From NCBI GenBank assembly GCA_040377605.1, contig JBEIOK010000105.1:1-9494 (forward strand): a stretch of 9,494 bases of DNA, given 5' to 3'. Of the stretch, positions 7,428 to 9,494 are shown in pieces. The first letter of the stretch is position 1. The number at the start of each line of letters is the position of its first letter. Source of the DNA: Solimonas sp040377605 (GTDB lineage Bacteria > Pseudomonadota > Gammaproteobacteria > Nevskiales > Nevskiaceae). The position numbers and the translations under genes were made by a program. Under the pieces are notes generated by a model that saw only the letters and a list, made by a program, of their open reading frames with translations, had not been told where the DNA came from and searched no databases.

Positions 7428-7877
7428 ATGCAACAGGCGACACGGGCCACGCTGGCCGCATGGATGCTGCTGGCAACGACAGGCGCGGCGCAGGCACGCG
7501 ATGACGTGCTGACCTTCCCGATCCAGGCGGCGATCGACAGCGCGGAGCCGGACATCCGGTCAAAGGTCGATGGTTCGACCGTGAAGTTCTACTTCGCCGG
7601 GCAGAAGCCCCCGAAGGCGCAGCGCACGATGGGCACGTTCACCTCGAACAAGAAAACCAACTTCGCCAACAAGAGCGATCAGGAAGGCTGCAACCGAGCG
7701 TTCCTGTCGGCGCTGATCGCACTGCATGACCGTGCACTGCGCGAAGGCGGCAATGCCGTGGTCGACATCCACAGCTACTACAAGAAGCAGGAATTCAAGA
7801 GCGCAACCGACTTCCAGTGCGGGGCCGGCGCCATTCTGGGCGGCACCGCGCTGCGCGGCACGGTCGCGCGGTTCTGA
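7428..7877 (+). CDS. Small secreted two-cysteine protein of unknown function
   Basis: 149 residues. The first 23 form a clear Sec signal peptide (hydrophobic LAAWMLLATTG, then AQA before Arg24), so the mature protein of about 126 residues should be periplasmic or secreted. The mature part holds DGSTVKFYFAGQKPP, SNKKTNFANKSD, the helix-like FLSALIALHDRALREGGNAV (92-111), and a Gly/Ala-rich end. Two cysteines, Cys88 and Cys131, could form a disulfide. From memory, homologues in Xanthomonas-like bacteria are sometimes labelled excinuclease ATPase subunit; nothing here supports that, as no ATP-binding motif is present and the protein is exported. The AxxxGGNAVV pattern faintly recalls RcsF/YbjQ-type domains, a weak similarity only. 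The start has a strong ribosome site (AGGAG at 7416-7420, 7 nt away). The frame is open far upstream, but the signal peptide and ribosome site fix this ATG. Confidence 0.85.
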   Translation: MQQATRATLAAWMLLATTGAAQARDDVLTFPIQAAIDSAEPDIRSKVDGSTVKFYFAGQKPPKAQRTMGTFTSNKKTNFANKSDQEGCNRAFLSALIALHDRALREGGNAVVDIHSYYKKQEFKSATDFQCGAGAILGGTALRGTVARF

Positions 7878-7887
7878 TCCGGGCGCT

Positions 7888-7918
7888 GATCCGCCGCTCC
7901 GCGCCGGGGCGGTGGATC
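7888..7918 (+). terminator. Hairpin after the secreted-protein gene
   Basis: GATCCGCCGC at 7888-7897 pairs with GCGGTGGATC at 7909-7918 (10 bp with one G-U) around an 11-nt loop, starting 10 nt after the stop codon. No T tail follows, so termination is uncertain. The rest of the gap up to 7999 shows nothing I can name with confidence. Confidence 0.5.
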
Positions 7919-7989
7919 GGCCGCCGCTTGTAAAGCCGCTGCCGCGGCCCCATCGTGGTCGGGTCGGGCCCCTCCCGTGGCCCTGCGAT

Positions 7990-7995
7990 GGAGAG
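7990..7995 (+). promoter_or_regulatory. Ribosome binding site that fixes the LemA start
   Basis: GGAGAG at 7990-7995 sits correctly for the ATG at 8000 (6 nt after GGAG). The in-frame ATG at 7988 overlaps this sequence and has no ribosome site of its own, and the ATG at 8012 is less well placed. Confidence 0.65.
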
Positions 7996-7999
7996 CGCG

Positions 8000-8620
8000 A
8001 TGAAGACCCCGATGAAAACCCTGCTCCCAGGTCTGCTGCTGTCGGCGGCCGTGCTGCTGTCCGGTTGCGGCTACAACAGCCTGCAAAGCCAGGACGAAGC
8101 GATCAAGGCCAGCTGGGCCGAGGTGCTCAACCAGTACCAGCGACGCGCGGATCTGGTCCCCAATCTGGTCAACACGGTGAAGGGATTTGCCGCGCAGGAA
8201 GAGAAGGTGCTGACCGAAGTCACCAATGCGCGAGCGCGCGTCGGGCAGGTCAATGTCTCGCCGGAAATGGTCAATGACGAGGCGGCGCTGAAGCAGTTCG
8301 CGGCCGCACAGGGCGAGCTGTCCGGTGCCTTGTCGCGACTGCTGGTCGTCAGCGAAAACTATCCGCAGCTGAAGTCCGACACGCTGTTCCGCGATCTGCA
8401 GGCCCAGCTGGAGGGCACCGAGAACCGCATCACCGTCGCGCGCGGCCGCTACATCGCCGCCGTCCAGGCCTACAACACGACGGTGCGCCAGTTCCCGACC
8501 AATCTGACGGCGATGGTGTTCGGGCTGCCGGTCAAGCCGAGCTTCACCGTCGAGGATGAAAAGGCGATCGCCACGCCGCCCACGGTGGACTTCAGCGCGC
8601 CCGCGCCCGCCGCCAACTGA
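8000..8620 (+). CDS. LemA family lipoprotein
   Basis: 206 residues from the ATG at 8000. The N terminus is a lipoprotein signal peptide: MKTPMK, a hydrophobic stretch, then the lipobox LSGC with Cys23 as the lipidated residue; Gly24 follows rather than Asp, so inner-membrane retention is not signalled by the Asp+2 rule. The mature part has the LemA signature EAIKASWAEVLNQYQRRADL (33-52) followed by VPNLVNTVKGFA, then a long helical region and a proline-rich C-terminal end. LemA proteins are helical bundles facing the periplasm or outside; their molecular role is unsettled, and I do not infer one. The TPM-domain gene starts 19 nt after the stop, a pairing seen in many bacteria, so the two probably form an operon and may work together at the envelope. 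Confidence 0.93.
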   Translation: MKTPMKTLLPGLLLSAAVLLSGCGYNSLQSQDEAIKASWAEVLNQYQRRADLVPNLVNTVKGFAAQEEKVLTEVTNARARVGQVNVSPEMVNDEAALKQFAAAQGELSGALSRLLVVSENYPQLKSDTLFRDLQAQLEGTENRITVARGRYIAAVQAYNTTVRQFPTNLTAMVFGLPVKPSFTVEDEKAIATPPTVDFSAPAPAAN

Positions 8621-8639
8621 TTCGGCGGGGCGCCTGCTC

Positions 8640-9464
8640 ATGCGCGCGTGGCTGCTGGCACTGAGCCTGTGCCTGACCAGCGTCGGTGCCGTGGCGCAGA
8701 CGGTTGCGGTGCCGCCGGTGGCGCGCGTGACCGACCTGACCGGCACGCTCGCGCCCGCGCAGCAGCAGGCGCTCTCGCAGCGGCTTGCCGCGTTCGAGCA
8801 GGCCAAGGGCAGCCAGATCGCGGTGCTGGTGTTGCCCAGCACGCAGCCCGAAACGATCGAGCAATACGCGATCCGGGTCGCCGAGCAGTGGAAGCTCGGC
8901 CGCCGCGAAGTCAATGACGGGCTATTGCTGGTCGTGGCCCTGCGGGACCGCGCGGTACGCATCGAGGTCGGCTACGGCCTGGAAGGGGCGATCCCCGACG
9001 CCATCGCCAAGCGCATTGTCGAAGAGACGATCCTGCCGCGTTTCCGCGAGGGCGATGTGGCGGACGGCATCCGCGCCGGCGTGGAGCAAATCCTTGCGGT
9101 GATCGACGGCGAGCCGTTGCCGCCGCCTACTGCCCGCACCGCCTCGCCGGCGGATGCGCTGGGCAGCCTGTTCCCGATCCTGTTTGCGGTCGTGCTGGGC
9201 GTGGGCCAGGTGCTGCGTCGCGCGCTGGGCCCCGCACCGGCAGGGCTGCTGCTCGGCGGCGGCGCGTTCCTGCTGGTCTGGCTGGCCGTGGGGGCGCTGG
9301 TCGTCGCTGCCATCGTGGGGGTCATCGTGTTCCTGCTGACCCTCGTGGGCCTCGGCCACGGCGGCCTCATGGGCGGTGGCGGTGGACGGGGCGGCTTCGG
9401 CGGCGGCGGGTTTGGGGGTGGCGGCGGTGGCTTTGGAGGCGGCGGCGCCTCGGGACGATGGTGA
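8640..9464 (+). CDS. TPM-domain membrane protein with glycine-rich tail (YgcG-like)
   Basis: 274 residues. A signal peptide (1-19, AVA before Gln20) is followed by a TPM domain (PF04536, about 28-155): RVTDLTGTL with Asp32, then SQIAVLVLP, NDGLLLVVALRDRAVRIEVG (92-111) and YGLEGAIPD. The domain is therefore outside the cytoplasm. Hydrophobic segments at about 176-192 and 202-236 (one long or two short helices) anchor it, and the last 30 residues are almost all glycine with a few phenylalanines. TPM domains have been linked to phosphatase activity in a plant chloroplast protein and to photosystem II repair; in bacteria the role is mostly unknown. The ATG at 8640 is chosen because it starts the signal peptide; the ribosome site (GGCGGGG at 8624-8630) is weak. 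It sits 19 nt after the LemA gene, with another gene beginning 4 nt after its stop. Confidence 0.9.
   Translation: MRAWLLALSLCLTSVGAVAQTVAVPPVARVTDLTGTLAPAQQQALSQRLAAFEQAKGSQIAVLVLPSTQPETIEQYAIRVAEQWKLGRREVNDGLLLVVALRDRAVRIEVGYGLEGAIPDAIAKRIVEETILPRFREGDVADGIRAGVEQILAVIDGEPLPPPTARTASPADALGSLFPILFAVVLGVGQVLRRALGPAPAGLLLGGGAFLLVWLAVGALVVAAIVGVIVFLLTLVGLGHGGLMGGGGGRGGFGGGGFGGGGGGFGGGGASGRW
9358..9452 (+). repeat. Low-complexity GGC/GGT tract encoding the glycine-rich tail
   Basis: Repeated GGCGG-type triplets in frame with the TPM gene, coding for runs of four to six glycines broken by single Phe or Arg. Such tracts are common at the C terminus of TPM proteins and are prone to length changes by slippage. 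Confidence 0.7.
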
Positions 9465-9468
9465 GCAC

Positions 9469-9494
9469 ATGAACCCCCTGATCCGCAGCCTCAA
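9469..9494 (+). CDS. Start of a probable third gene of the LemA-TPM cluster (3' truncated)
   Basis: An ATG 4 nt after the TPM stop opens a frame beginning MNPLIRSL that runs off the window. A weak ribosome site (GGTGAG, 9460-9465) overlaps the end of the TPM gene, which would fit translational coupling. In many bacteria the gene after a LemA-TPM pair encodes a second TPM-domain protein, so that is the best guess, but eight codons are too few to identify it. Confidence 0.5.

Noticed and set aside
7928..7956. Possible promoter for the LemA gene (TTGTAA, 17 bp, CATCGT)
   Set aside because: The -35 matches 4 of 6 but the -10 only 3 of 6, too weak to call without start-site data.
7778..8962. 394-residue minus-strand frame across the LemA and TPM genes
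   Set aside because: It spans parts of three well-supported plus-strand genes and has no recognisable domain.
1..9494. Search by eye for a CRISPR array, insertion sequence, prophage, toxin-antitoxin pair or tRNA
   Set aside because: No spaced direct repeats of CRISPR type, terminal inverted repeats, transposase or phage motifs, or tRNA-like sequence were seen; base composition looks even throughout.

Overview
The window is a GC-rich, gene-dense stretch of bacterial chromosome. All recognisable genes lie on the plus strand and run end to end with short gaps. Codon usage, gene order (tkt-gap-pgk) and protein sequences suggest a gammaproteobacterium, perhaps of the Xanthomonadales/Nevskiales sort. 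That placement is an inference from family resemblance and was not tested. There are no rRNA or tRNA genes, insertion sequences, CRISPR arrays or phage genes, and no gene-free stretch longer than about 130 bases.

Layout. (1) 1-1860: the 3' part of a large, cysteine-containing protein that I place in the uncharacterised DUF6351 family, a probable exported hydrolase-like protein; a clean intrinsic terminator follows it. (2) 1989-6262: a central-carbon cluster of transketolase (tkt), glyceraldehyde-3-phosphate dehydrogenase (gap) and phosphoglycerate kinase (pgk). A plausible sigma70-type promoter lies just before tkt, an intrinsic-terminator-like hairpin lies between gap and pgk, and a strong GC hairpin follows pgk. 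(3) 6338-7306: a two-domain protein, TerB-like at the N terminus and DUF697/YcjF-like at the C terminus, with a GTG start fixed by a good ribosome binding site. (4) 7428-7877: a small secreted protein with two cysteines, from a family of unknown function. (5) 8000-9494: a LemA-family lipoprotein, a TPM-domain membrane protein with a glycine-rich tail, and the first eight codons of a probable third gene of the same cell-envelope module.

How they fit together. tkt, gap and pgk form a pathway unit: transketolase makes glyceraldehyde-3-phosphate, Gap oxidises it to 1,3-bisphosphoglycerate, and Pgk recovers ATP. The four genes after pgk share a cell-envelope theme (membrane-associated DUF697, a secreted small protein, LemA lipoprotein, TPM membrane protein), but nothing in the sequence shows that they act together.

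Assessment. Most of the window is ordinary housekeeping DNA and I see no clear new system. The parts most worth a second look are the DUF6351 protein, the TerB-DUF697 fusion downstream of pgk, the small secreted protein with a paired GACCGG repeat upstream of it, and the terminator-like hairpin inside the glycolytic cluster.
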